From Flammula alnicola (Eukaryota > Basidiomycota > Agaricomycetes > Agaricales > Strophariaceae), in NCBI GenBank assembly GCA_015499995.1, contig JADNRV010000174.1, forward strand, positions 1 to 64,000: a stretch of DNA of 64,000 nucleotides. Reading direction: 5' to 3'. Both the position numbers and the translations under genes were made by a program. How positions within the stretch are numbered: position 1 is the first letter of the stretch; the number at the start of each line of letters is the position of its first letter. The notes under the pieces were generated by a model. It was not told the DNA's origin and did no database searches. It saw nothing but the letters and a program-made list of their open reading frames with translations. Positions 43,971-55,900 of the stretch are shown here, piece by piece.

Positions 43971-46666
43971 ATGAGTATCGTGAAAGACGAGATCATTTTG
44001 GTCGAGTCAGTTGTCAACGACAAATCACTCGATATCTTTTCGATTCATGAATGGAGTGCACGACGTCTCGTCCTGGATCCCTCGTAAGTAATCGTGTTCC
44101 CTTGAATGCCTCTTATTTAACTGAATATGTGATAGAGCAGCCGAAGGAGAGTATGGCCCTGAGATCGCGTCGCGATTGAAGCTATCAAAAGACGGAAAAT
44201 ATATTTTGTGGCCACAACCAACCGACGACCCCGAGGATCCTCAAAATGTGAGTTCACAAGTCACTCAAGCTGTCTGTTTTGGCCTCTATTGATGCATAGA
44301 TCCAAGTGGAGGAACGGAAAGAAACATTTTCAACTATTTATTATTATCATGGCCTCCATCGTGGCAGACTTTGACGTTGGAATAGGTACTGAGCACTGAG
44401 ACCTTCATGATGTGCATTTCGAAGCTGATTAATGACCCAGGTATTCCATCTACGTTCGCCCTTGCGAAACAATTTCACACAACAACCGCAAGGATTAATG
44501 ACTTGCCAGCAAGGTAAGACCCACAGTGAGTTATTTCTTCGACTCTCCCTGATTGTTTTCTTCCTTTACATGAAGCTGGAGTGTCTTTCTTATAGGTAAA
44601 TGATTTCATTTCAGACTAGTTACTGTTTCTCAAGCTCTTTCATAGGCTGGGGAGGCATTTTCTTCGTCATGCTTATGAGACGATACGGCCGACTCGCGAC
44701 GCTCTTCTGGACACAGGTGAGAGTGTGCTACCGCTTTCTTTCGGCGGACTTTGTTTTGATCAGAACATGCAAGTTAATTGCTTTGGGCTTCCTCGTTGGT
44801 GCCACTTTTGCGCCGAATCTCAAGATATTCACGGGTATGCCGTTACTTTGATGTTCCGCGTAGATCGTTCTCTGACATGCTCTTCAGCAATGCGTTGTCT
44901 CACGGCATTCTTCGGGTACAGTAGACCCCCTCATCCTCAGTGGATGTTTGAAGCTTATTTCGAAGATTCTGGCTAGGACCTGTCCCCAAGCTACGGTACA
45001 GTTGCAATGTCTGCTACTGGGTTCTCGGAATCTCACTTGTAAGCAGGGGCTATATACAATCACTGACATGTATCCGTCTTACCTTCAAGCTAGAATGGTA
45101 CGTGATCTTTCTTTCCTCTCATTTACAACTATGAATAAGTCCTTGTAAATATAGATTAGTTTCTGGACGATGGGAGTAGTTTTAGCCCCACACTTATCCC
45201 CATTTTTGTTTGGTTTTCTCATAGCTCGGGCTTCTTGGAGGTGGGCATATGTGGCGGGCTGCCTCTATAGCCTCGTGGTGTTGATTCTCATTATCCTATT
45301 CATGGAAGAATCGTAGGTCCTCTAGTCCTATCAAGCGTTGTTTGTCTCAGAACTTTTTGTGCAAGATTCTACATCCGATATGCTGATAAACCACATTCTA
45401 AACCCCAGCGGGGCTTCGTACCCCGGCTGAAAAGTTTAATCGGCATCACGGGCTTTCGTGATGCCAGAAAAGATCCTTCATGGCGAGAAGTACTCTATGC
45501 TCCTCTCAAGATTGTTTGGAGACCCCATTTGTTTCTGATACTCTTTTTCGAGGTGAGGGGGAGGAGCGAATACTCATTAAGGTCGATGATGACAACTTGG
45601 TTTTCAGGCTATTCTTTTTGGATTCGGTATTGGAATAAACGTGGGGGTCCCTGCTTTATAAAATTTGCTTTATGTTGACATTCGCGTTAGCTAACGAATA
45701 CTGTATTTCTGCAAGGAGCTCCTCCTTTCGGATTTGGCCTCAATGCGACCGTAGCTTCGGCTATATACGCAACGCCAGTAGTCAGTATTTCTGTCTCAAG
45801 TTTGATGCGACACTTCATTATTTTATAACAAAGGTTGCCGTATTCGTTGGGGAGATACTAGGAAGATATTTGAATGACTGGATTATGAATCAGTCAATCA
45901 AGCGAAACAAAGGAATTTTCGTGGTTGAAGCACGGCTATGGTGCGTTTTCGTAAATCGCGAATTTGGCTTCGAAATCGTTGTTCATTCTTTTCTAGGGCG
46001 TGTTACCTCGGCGTATTCCTGTACATCTGCGGCTTTGTCCTCCTCGGAATTGCTCTACAAGATCATCTTAACAAAGCGGCAATTATCTTCGGCTGGCTGA
46101 TCGCTCAGGTAGCTGTTCTTGTGACTACGGTTTCTGTCTGTATGTGCCGTTGTTTTTTCCTTATACCGCTACATCACTGACAACATGGTTAATCACATTA
46201 AGATGCCTATTGCAATGATTGCTTTCCCCGCGAGCAGGTCAGCATATTTACGTTTTAATTTTAAGAAGTCGTAGAGTGATGAAGGATTGATTCTTTGATA
46301 GGGTGAAATCAGCGGTTTATTGAACTTATTCAGAACATTGGGAGGTATGTTGTCATGTTCCTTGTATTTGAGCAATAATGGACGTCGCTATCTAGGCTTT
46401 AGTGTTGCCTTTTATCAGGTACAGTGGGCAGAGAAGCACGGCGCGCTTCAGGTCTTGGGGTGTGAGGCTGCGTGAGTAGACGATCATCATAGTTTGAGTT
46501 AACTAATTGTATTTCAATATTCTTAGAATCGTCGCAGGCGTCTTCTTCCTCATAGTTCCATATCTCCAGTGGAAGGGTCAGTCATTCCGCGTAAGTAATA
46601 GTTGGGCCATCTGTGTGATGGTCTATTGTAACTTGGCTCTTTCAGAATGAATTCTCGACACAGTGA
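43971..46666 (+). CDS. MFS general substrate transporter (12 TM, many exons)
   Basis: Major facilitator of the basidiomycete small-molecule transporter type. The start at 43971 gives MSIVKDEIILVESVVNDKSL, a cytosolic N-terminus. Exon 1 ends at 44083, exon 2 is 44136-44247, and exon 3 starts at 44307 (acceptor CCAAG) giving DPQN|W and the first membrane helix (QLFIIIMASIVADFDVGIG). Then come LGWGG-type GWGGIFFVMLMRRYGRLATL, TITDMYPSYLQARM, WTMGVVLAPHLSPFLFGFLI, a cytosolic loop around LKSLIGITGFRDARKDPSWR, FFEAILFGFGIGINV, VAVFVGEILGRYLNDWIMN, ISGLLNLFRTLGGFSVAFYQ and VQWAEKHGALQVLGCEAAIV. The last exon is six codons ending in TGA at 46664-46666. About 15 short introns. All helices appear present. 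Substrate unknown. Confidence 0.85.
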
Positions 46667-47698
46667 GATGGGAGGCAGTTGAGAGGCACTTATTTTGTCT
46701 CCTACCGGAGCAAGTTTCAAATGGCAGACGCGTATAAATGGTGGAATCTACACGGTAGTATAATTTAGGAGCTTACTTTTTGGACATCCTTTCTCGTCTC
46801 CTTGGAAAATGGATATGCTGCGGCTGAGAAGCGTCAACTGGGCTGACCCAGTGCCGAAGAAAAATAGGGTTGCAATTTGCTGTCATTGCCCTGGGCCTCC
46901 ATCGGGCTGCGGTCCGGAAGTTGACGAGCGCTTGTCGTATGGTGCAGGCTTGGAGGTTGCAGGTTTGATCCCCTTTATGCCAAGACTGGCAAGTTCTGTT
47001 CAAACCCCAAGCCATTGAAAACAAGTACAGTAATAGCTCGCGTGGAGTCAAGCAGTTGTTTAAGCGCCCAAGCTCAAAGTCAACAATTCTCTTGCTTACA
47101 GTGCTCGTTATTCGCTAGAATTTCAAGACTTCGATGTTAACGCGTCGTCGGTTCTCCGTTGTCATTTTCCTCAATAACTTCGTTTGTTATAACGTCAGGA
47201 TCCGTTCAAGTCCAATGAGCACTAGTACTGTAAGAGAAGGTGCAGAGGGTAAAGAACATGACGGGCCTCAAATCACCCAATTGCTTGTGGACTCTTGCAC
47301 TTTCAAAGCATTGCACACCCCGTGATATCATATGATCTACCCCAAACGTTAACTAAACGCTCTACTTACTAGTAACAAGGGAAACTGATTAGGATGTAAC
47401 ATGGCTGTGTCCATGTGCAATTGGACGACCACACACAAAGGCTTGCCGCGTCATGACGCTCATTAAATGATTTTAAAATGATTTGATTCCGACCTTCGAG
47501 AAGGGATGCTTCCTGCACTACCTCATGCCCACAGTCGACTTAATCTTTTGGTCCGATTTAAAGTAATAAATTCTCGACGTTAAACGAGTGAGTAGTCCGA
47601 AATATATTGGAAGATGCTCGTAATTAATCTCAGGCGTATGTTAGACCATCCACGAGAATATGGTCTGTACGATCAACTAAAATCATACATCTAAATAT
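46667..47698. other. Intergenic between convergent genes, no supported gene
   Basis: Lies between the 3' ends of the MFS transporter and the hydrolase. No coding signal, and no tRNA after checking a weak T-arm-like stretch near 46,960. Confidence 0.45.
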
Positions 47699-49988
47699 CT
47701 ATATGAGGCGTTTTCGGACCAGATTCCAGTAAGAGCCACGAAGTGCCTCTGCAACATCACGAAGCGGGCTGCGGGATTGAATTTCTTCTCTGGCCGAAAC
47801 ATTGGATGCGACCGGGAACAGGTCTCCGACGACTGGGCAAACAGTTCCTGCAGGAGGTAACGTTCCGTTCTGGAAATACTGCTTGACATAACCGAGGGTA
47901 CACTCCGATGGGATCGAGAAAGACGTGTGCTAACGATGTGTTAGAAAGGTGATCGCAGTCGAACAAAAATTTACCTACCCCAGGCGAGTCTTGGGTTAAG
48001 ACTACAGAACCGGGAAAGCCCTTTGAGGTCTTCTTGGCACTTGATTAAATGTAAATGTTGTGGGCCCGGAGAGAAAAAAAGGTTCAGCTTACCCGGCGAG
48101 GGGCGTTGCAGGATCTGCGAGACTTATTTTTCAGAAATGTGTTTCATCAGAGGTCAGCGAGCGCACGTACCAGCGGTATTTCCGATCAACAATAACGGAA
48201 AACTCGTGTTGCCCTCAATTGGACCTTTGAGCGTGATTAGAAAGTTAGCTTAGAATTGTTATGAAGCAAGTACCTTTGAAATTGTTTGGGTGTATCCGCC
48301 ATCCTCTATCGCACTGGTGAGTAGACTGAAGACGCTGAGAGACAGGTGACTTACGAGCACATGGTGCGTATGCCGACAACAACATCGGAGAAGCTCGAGA
48401 GATTGCTGATCGTTTGAGCATATTTCCCCAGCGTAGCCGCATCGTCAGCTACTTTCTCTCCATCGCCGCAAGCGATTGCGGCAAGAGCTTCGCTACCGAG
48501 AGCGGAAGAAAGTTGGTCTAGCAAACTTCCATTCCCTGTCTGGAGAGCAGCTAGGCCTTGAGCTAGGGGCGAGAATGAGCTATAGGGGGTATAAAGCGAA
48601 TTGAAGATGGCGCTTTTCAACACGGCATGATCAACAATCCCATATTCCGGCAGGGAAGGAGAATATGCCACAGCAGGCTGAGCGATAACCTTGCTATAGA
48701 GGGCGTCGAGATTGCGGCTGATGGCGGCAGGGCTGGTATCATAGAAGCCACAGGCTTGAGGACCGGCTTTAAAACAGCCTTGGAAGAACTCTTGAAGAAC
48801 TTTATCGGTATCGAGAGATTGGTTCGCCCAGTTAGCTAGATATATGAAGTCAGAAACCTTAGAAGCATATCGCAGGATATACGATGCTTACTGGAGTAGT
48901 ATCCCTCCATATCAAGGACGCCTATCGAATTAGTATTCGTTAGCAGAATGATCATGACAGGCAGGAATGATCTAACCGTCAATTACCAAACGCTCAACCT
49001 TGTCCTGTGCGAGGAGGGGAATGAAGAGCAGTTGCGGGAAGAATTTAGGATGTAAATACCTACCGGGAACATGGAAGCAAATGTTGCCCCAAGAACGGTT
49101 CCGTATCTGGATTCAAGAGCTTAATGAGTCTTCGAAAATGCAGAAAGCAATAAAAACGCACGAAACACCCCAGTATCTAAGCTGCGTCTGACCATGAGCC
49201 TCAACAATACGCAACATATCTCGAGCCACGTTATCGGTAGTAACGTGCGCCAAAAATCCATCATCGCGATCTTGTGCCAAGTGGCCCATGACTTGGAAAT
49301 GTGCCCATTGGCTGGGAAGCACAGTTGGAGTGGCAGTAGCATCCGTAGCATCCGGACCCAAGTCAAAGGTTGCCCGTTCCACGTCAGTCTCGAAGAAGGA
49401 TATGAGAGGAACTGAGTTTTGTACGCCTATATGACACCTGAAGTTCAAATTTGAATAAACGGAGTAGGTGGAGTTGGCTTACCTCGAGGATCGAAGCCGA
49501 CAACGTCGAATTCTGGGCCGACAACGGTGGCCATTTGAGTGCCCAGCTCACTTAATGCCTCGACTCCGCTGCCTCCTGGACCTCCTGGATTGATCAGGAT
49601 GGGCCCTCGGTAGCTGGAGGTTCCGTTCAATGGAGAAGGAATACGAGCCAGCGCAAGAGTAACCGATCCTGCATTGGGATTAGAATAGTTCAAAGGAACC
49701 TAAAAGCAATAAGGTCTTGTTGACGAATAAAAAAACAGGAGAAGTGTTAGGACTAACGGTTAAGCGTGTGCACTGCATAGGCGACGAGTAGCACTCGACC
49801 CATGAGAGGTTACTGCTCGCTGGAATCTGAGAGGGTAGAAAAGGTTTCAGACACTCTTCGAACACAGATTCGGATAAAGAAACACTTACAGATGTCCAGT
49901 TGAAATTGGCTTGAGCGAAGGCTTGAGATCTGGATAATAACAATAAACAGATGAGTGCGCTCTGCGCTTTCATGAAGGAGCGATGCAT
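47699..49988 (-). CDS. Secreted TAP-like serine hydrolase/peptidase (alpha/beta hydrolase)
   Basis: Extracellular alpha/beta-hydrolase related to tripeptidyl aminopeptidases (peptidase S33) with the TAP C-terminal domain. Exon 1 (49988-49890) encodes a signal peptide (SALICLLLLSRSQAFA). Conserved blocks follow in order: WVECYSSPMQCTRLTV, LNYSNPN, the oxyanion-loop INPGGPGGSG, VGFDPRG, and the nucleophile elbow GVSYGT (about 49,170-49,100). Next come LDMEGYY, a cap region, LLLIGNTADPATPL with the catalytic Asp, and SPGHTSF with the catalytic His (about 47,950-47,930). The C-terminus ends LVRKRLI with stop TAG at 47699. Roughly ten exons with introns near 50 nt. All triad residues are visible, so the enzyme should be active. 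It likely releases peptides outside the cell. ATG 49973 is an alternative start. Confidence 0.85.
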
Positions 49989-50408
49989 CCTGGAAGAAAA
50001 GACAGACTCAGAGAAGGGAAAGTACGGAGAAACACTCGCAACAGAAATTCAGTCTTAAATACATTTTACTTGGAGCGTGCATTGGAGATATGACCGACCA
50101 CTATAAGTCTCAAGAAAACCTGCGGAGGAGGCTGCGTCAATGTTGCATGGGTGATAACTGCGGCTGAGGTGCCAGGTAAAATTTGGGCCCTCTGTACGCG
50201 AGAAATACATATTAGCTTCCAAGGTATCATAAAAGACCAGTCACACGAACCAGGGTCCAGAATCGGCGCGACACTCCACTAGAATATGATCTGATCAGAT
50301 CCGGAAAACCGTAGTGTAATCAGTATTCATTAGAGAATCTATAAACAACAAGAGTTATATGTAAGATGAGACGAAAAGCATCGATAGGGCGAGGATTTCG
50401 GCTGCGGT

Positions 50409-51640
50409 TTAGACAAGGTTTAGAGATGGATCCTTGATGTGTGCAAAACGCAGCAATTGTTGGCTTGCCGGCGGCATCTCAACCGCAGCCCGTTCTTCTA
50501 TCTGAAAGAAAGGGTATTGATTAAGATCATCACGCGAACGACAAGTTTTCGGCTTTAGATCCGAAATGAGGCAAATGAACCTGTGTATATTTCCCCATCG
50601 AGATTTCAGAGTCGTCATCGGATGCATCAGCTGGGGCGGTTTCATCTATGCGATACATCGTCATACCTAAGGGTACTCGCACTCGTCATTCGTGGAAGAA
50701 AGCGACGAACTGGAAGATGACTGCGCGATTTCCTGGCTCTCTCATGCCCTCAGGTTCCAGGGTTGGCAGAGCGATAATCCGACAAGTAACTTTATGCACG
50801 ATGAATCCAGTGCGTTACAGGACGATCCTAGGTCGAAACGTCCGGGTACTAAGGAGGTTGAAGGTCTTCTTTCAATTGGAGGCACGAAGCTGCAGAATGT
50901 ATATGTCAATCATGGAAATCGGATTTGGAAAGGAAACACAGAGAGAAAGGCGGTTAAGCGACGAAATGGGAACGAAAGAATCGCATGATCTCGGGAATGA
51001 AAAAGGACCCGGAAAAGACCATATGGGAGAAGAGAGCGAAGGTGCGCATCGAAATATCAATGAATTGGCGAATGAGAGTGAAGGTTGAGTACGCGGCTTT
51101 CTTCTACTGCGAAAGAGGAAGGCCACACCGCAGAATGACGGTTGCAATGAAAACTGAAATGAACGCAAAGGACCAACAACCCATAGGCTAGTGCGGCGCG
51201 GAAAAGCGAAAAGAAACCAAGGAACGTACCAGAAAAGAGCAAAGACCTGACAATGGACTAGAGTAGCTACAAATAGAGTCAGCGTAAAATTATCTGAGCT
51301 ATGAGAGTACGCACATTTTTAGGCCCAGCAAGACGACATTCCGATCTACGGTATGGCTCGACGTACGTCAGGAAGTACTCTGACTCTTCTGTAGTGGCAA
51401 AGGCGATTTGGATGCAGATTCGCTGGATATGGAGAGGCGAGCGAGACTCTGGGGAATATAGCCTGTCTTTTTTGTTGGCTTTACATGTTATAGATAGCTC
51501 ATATCTGAATAAAAAGTGGATCAAAACGCAAAACAGAGTAACAAGGAAAGAGGGAGACACATACCACGGAGAATCTCGGTCGAAAAACGGAACATGTGTA
51601 CAAGAACTCTGCTTTCGAGGTGGTCGTGGACATTAGACAT
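50409..51640 (-). CDS. Possible multi-exon membrane protein, unresolved
   Basis: Candidate gene on the minus strand. A start at 51640 gives MSNVHDHLESRVLVHMFRFS and a GTATGT donor. Hydrophobic stretches appear further on (TLFVATLVHCQVFALF, about 51,255-51,205; SLFRAALAYGLLVLCVHFSF, about 51,205-51,145). The 3' end has tail-like exons: RIDETAPADASDDDSEISMG (about 50,650-50,590), then IEERAAVEMPPASQQLL to a stop at 50409. I could not link these into one open frame, and I recognise no family. A receptor-like membrane protein is one possibility; a decayed gene is another. Confidence 0.3.
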
Positions 51641-52599
51641 TTCAAATGCTCAATGAGGTGTTGAGAAGATATCTAGAACGGATGTTGACAACACATTGCA
51701 TGAATGACATTGATCGAATTGAGGTTTGATTCTGTCGTTAGCTGCGCTCATAGCAGTTGTGGGCGTGTAGGGTGTGAATTCGGAAAGAAACGAACCTATA
51801 TAGCCAGGCCATGGCGAGGTGTAAGTACTGAAGTGCCAGCAGAGCTCGAGGGAACGAAAAGAGGAAGATCGGCGATTTCCGGTGCAACTTGATTGGATGG
51901 CAAATCCTGAACTCCGCTCCGTCTCGTCCTTTCCGCTCCAGCACAATCGCAAGCGGTGCTTTCGGTTTTATGTGCAGTGCTATGCTCAATGTAACATTGA
52001 AGTCGACACGAAGACGGGTTCAGAACGACCATATGTCCCACTGGGACGCGTCGAATGGTGAATTGGTTTCTGGCGGGCGAGCCGCGTTGGATATTGGGAA
52101 GGCACGGTACTCTATCGTCGATAGTAGACAGACCCGCCAGGCTCCAGTAGGCCGAGCCAGCGGCAATTCTGAGTTCGCAATTACCCCTTTCGTTACCGAC
52201 AACGATATCCATACAGGCCGTTGGTGACCTCGGCTGGCTAGGTAACCAAGTGGCGTCAGTTTGAGGCATATCGCACGCACTGGAGATCTTGGAGTAGAAG
52301 AGCCCCTCCTTAGGCCTTAGGATTGACAGGGATGCCGGTAGGTGCAGCTGTGGGGGGGGGGCTCATAGGTGGGGTGTGGTAGGGTTCAAGAGACACGATC
52401 GGAATTCGACTTGAACTTGGAGGACACGTGTTGCATCATATGGGCGGCAGAATCTGTTTGAGCGAAGTACAATGTCCAGCATGTACTATGTAGTAAAATA
52501 TGTAGAGGTCGGCAGTTTATAACAGTCAGCTAAACAATTCCCTTCCTTCTCCATTCTTGCAATACAAGGTGCGACCAGACTCTCGAGGAACGGGAAGAA
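51641..52599. other. Intergenic, no supported gene
   Basis: Contains a G10 run (about 52,352-52,361). A 157-codon open frame on the minus strand (52269-51796) shows no domain or signal and is not supported as a gene. Confidence 0.4.
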
Positions 52600-55235
52600 T
52601 CACTTTCTTAAGAGGTCGGCTGCCTGTTATGCGAGAGCACTTGTAAGGTTACTCGAATTGCTGTCAGGAATGAACCATACCTTCTCGCCTATAGCGTATG
52701 CGACAGATTGAACGTGGCAGGATAGTTCCTAGTTACAAAATAAATATATATCCGTGAACGAATAATAAGCAAAGTGCAGGTTTGAATACCATTGGAAGAA
52801 TAGAAGCATCAACCTGTACAGCAGATAACATTTAGCCAACCCAGCAGATAGATATAGATAAAGCGCCCGCTAGTACTCACGACGCGTAGGTTAGTCGTCC
52901 CATAGACTTTGAGTTCACTGTCGACAACGCCTCCGTCATCACGTGGGAGCATTGCCGCTGTTCCGACAGGATGAAAGACAGGCCCGCAGTTTTCTTTCAC
53001 ATACTGCCTTAGTTTCTCTTCGTCCCCTACCACCTCAGGCCCAGGAAGCACATAGGAACGCACAATACCGGCCATTGGGGGCGTCGCAATGAGCTTCATC
53101 GTAAACTTGGTAATGTGGACTAGGAGATCAAGGTCAGCTTCGTTGCCGTAGTAGTTTGGGTCGATGAGAGGCGGTGTAAGAGGATCGGAGGAGCCGATAT
53201 GGACCGTTCCGCGCGAGAGTGGGTGCATAACGGCGCTGACGAGGGTGGTATATCTCTTTCCTGGGACAGGGACAGAACTAGGAAGTGGCTGATGCCCGAT
53301 ATAGTTTAGGATCCTGATAAGATAGAGGTTAAGCGCAAAAACGACATCAAGAGCGTGCATGCTACCGACTCACTCTGCTTGGGCAAGATGATCCTGCGTC
53401 AGCCAGCTTTTTTGTAACTCGTATTGTTTCTGGAGGCCACTTGCAAGAGCTGGCGATGTCTGGGCTTCCAAGTGATTAGTTGAATGCACGTCGGCCTTCT
53501 CTTGCCAAGCACGAATATCTTCTGGGGTGCCCAAATCTTTACTGGAAAGGAAAATGAAACCTGGGGCATGAACTGAAGATAGCAGTCCTTTTTGCTTCTT
53601 GCTAGTGTACAAAGTCAAAGTAAACGCATTGGTCATCGAGACGTGAAGGATATCAAACTTACTAAAGTTCTTGCTGTTTCGCGAGCTCTTCAGGATCGGA
53701 AAGCACGTCCATCGTCTCGAACTTGGGATCTATCTCGATAATAGATGCAACACAAACATGATCCTCTGACTCTCTGGATCAGAGAAAAGATTCGCTTAAT
53801 TTTGCTGCGGTACTCACGGAGATTCTCGCCCACACCGGGAAGGTTGATTATGGGTGTAATACCCTGTACTTGTAGGATCTTGCTATTCCCGATCCCCGAA
53901 AGCTCCAATAACTGAGGCGTTTGGAAAGCTCCTGGAATTGGGAATAAGAGATGGTCAATAGTGATGTACGTTACGTTCAAGTACTACCCACCAGCAGACA
54001 AGATTATGTCCCTCTTAACTCCTTCTACAACCTGCCGTGCGCCCTGATGGGTGAATTCCACAGCGGTGGCGGTCTGCAGCCCGTTATCCCCTTTCCCAAA
54101 AATGATCTGTATAAACGACGAGCGATGAGTGATTGAACACGTTTACGATATCTTGGACGCCGTACTTTGGTGACTTGAGAATGTATAAGAACCAAGAGGT
54201 TAGGGCGACTGGCGTTAGGTTCATAATAATCGGGGGCAGCGTACGAGCGCTTGGCAGTACGGGGGTCTACTGACGTAAACGACGACATTGAACCGACATT
54301 GGTGCCGTTAGCCTGTGGAGCGAAAGCGCCTCGTAAGTTGATTAAAAATAAATGAAGATGAGCAACTAATTAACCATCTCGGGATTTCTTGGAATGCCAA
54401 GCGCTTTGGCAGCATCAAACAGTAGGGCATGCTGTTCCGTAAACATTGTAGGGAATGACTTCTTGATTGGTCCTATATGACATGTCGAGAATCGGTGAAA
54501 GCGGCTTCAGCTGCGTTTACGAGACCTTACCAGTCGTTCCGTGGAAAGCAGGATCCGGTTTGGCCGCATATCTCTCCTCATCAAAGGCTGAGAGGTTGCT
54601 GGGAAACGTAGTTTCGCTCTGGAAAATACTGCTCAGCAAATATGACGGAGTTCTGACCGGGAAATTGAATACCTTTTTCATGTACCCGAGCAGGGATTCC
54701 CAGTTCCAGCCTACATTTCCAAGCCCCTCAAGGGCGTCAAATTCCTCTCTGGAGGGACGAGACATTCCTAAGAAATTGTTCTCGAGAGATTTCAGGGATT
54801 CATGGGAGCTGAGATGCGGGCAATGAAATCTACCAAAGAGGATCCCCCTAATCCCTTTCCACGCGGTTGGAGGACAGGTCGACCGCCGGCTCGGGCTTGG
54901 GGGACAGAGATGAATGTCCAATCATAGGCCGGGTTCGCAATAGTTCTTCCCATGAATCCTAGAAAGAAAACACATAAATTATACGTTTAGCTCAAATATT
55001 TCGAACTGCGTACCTGGGACATTGATTTCGGGAACGTTGTTGTCGTGTCCCCCGGCTTCGATCACGCCTACGACGACATCTTTATCTTCACTGAGTCTGA
55101 TAGAATTGTCAGCGCGATGCAGACGCGATTTGGACTTCAATACCTCGCAGCGAGCGTGAGACCGGCAGTACCGCCGCCTAGGATAAGATAATCGAATTTA
55201 GTTGCTTTGAATTGCTCGACGGATACAATAGGCAT
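52600..55235 (-). CDS. GMC-family FAD oxidoreductase
   Basis: Glucose-methanol-choline oxidoreductase, FAD-dependent alcohol/sugar oxidase or dehydrogenase. The start at 55235 gives [20 protein letters not shown] and [10 protein letters not shown], the Rossmann FAD motif. Next are [20 protein letters not shown], and GKGLGGSS, where a 53 nt intron joins SSL to [18 protein letters not shown]. Then [16 protein letters not shown], the QVTKV strand, [62 protein letters not shown] and [14 protein letters not shown]. The active-site end is [12 protein letters not shown] with the proton-abstracting His, then [29 protein letters not shown] and stop TGA at 52600. No clear signal peptide is seen, so an intracellular form is possible. 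Many 50-65 nt introns. All catalytic motifs are present; substrate unknown. Confidence 0.85.
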
Positions 55236-55900
55236 GGTTGAAATGAAGAAAGTTGGGGCTTACATGGGGTCAAAAGAGGAGGATATAAATATTAAATGAC
55301 AGCCTATGTGGGCCGTGTGCATGACTCTGACCACAAATGGCATGCTTCGTAATACGTTATACCAGATTTAGGTCGCAAGTCAGCCCTCTTCCAGTCTCAC
55401 GTCAGCTCGCGCGGGACCTTGCGGGAATATCTCCCAGAGGGCCGCCCACAATGAATCTGAATGACAAAACGCCGACCCTGCGAGGGGCCCCAGGCCGGCC
55501 GCTTCTGTTCTAAAACCTTTTACACGCCTTCCAATATCATGAGAACCAAAGATTACGGAACCTGACTTTAGGGAGAGCAGCAAGGCAAGGCGGCGTGCGA
55601 GTAGTTCCTGATACTGTTCGTCAAAGAGATGCAACAATGCAGCAGCATGGACTGCTGCGGCCCGCTTCATGGCAGTTAGCCATCGACTCTGAGACTCTGA
55701 GTTGGCTTGGCTCCGAGGTTCGCGTCGAGGCACTGTCTGCGGAGCCTGCGGAAGTGTCTGATAAAGGCGCAACAGTCATCGTAACCGTAGTCGTCGACTT
55801 CCTGGAGTAGTATCAAGACCTGTGCTACATCCTACGCAGGCAGCTTCAGAGACCTTGAAGACCACACCATATAATCATACCACGACGAAGACGAGCCCAC
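55236..55900. other. Intergenic, no supported gene
   Basis: Upstream of the GMC gene. A 130-codon minus-strand frame (55772-55380) has no recognisable feature and is not supported. Confidence 0.4.

Noticed and set aside
46930..46990. tRNA-like stretch containing GGTTTGATCC
   Set aside because: The flanking bases do not form a T stem, and no D or anticodon stem could be placed.
51796..52269. 157-codon minus-strand ORF
   Set aside because: No recognisable motif, biased Arg/Ser/Pro composition and no splice context; likely chance.
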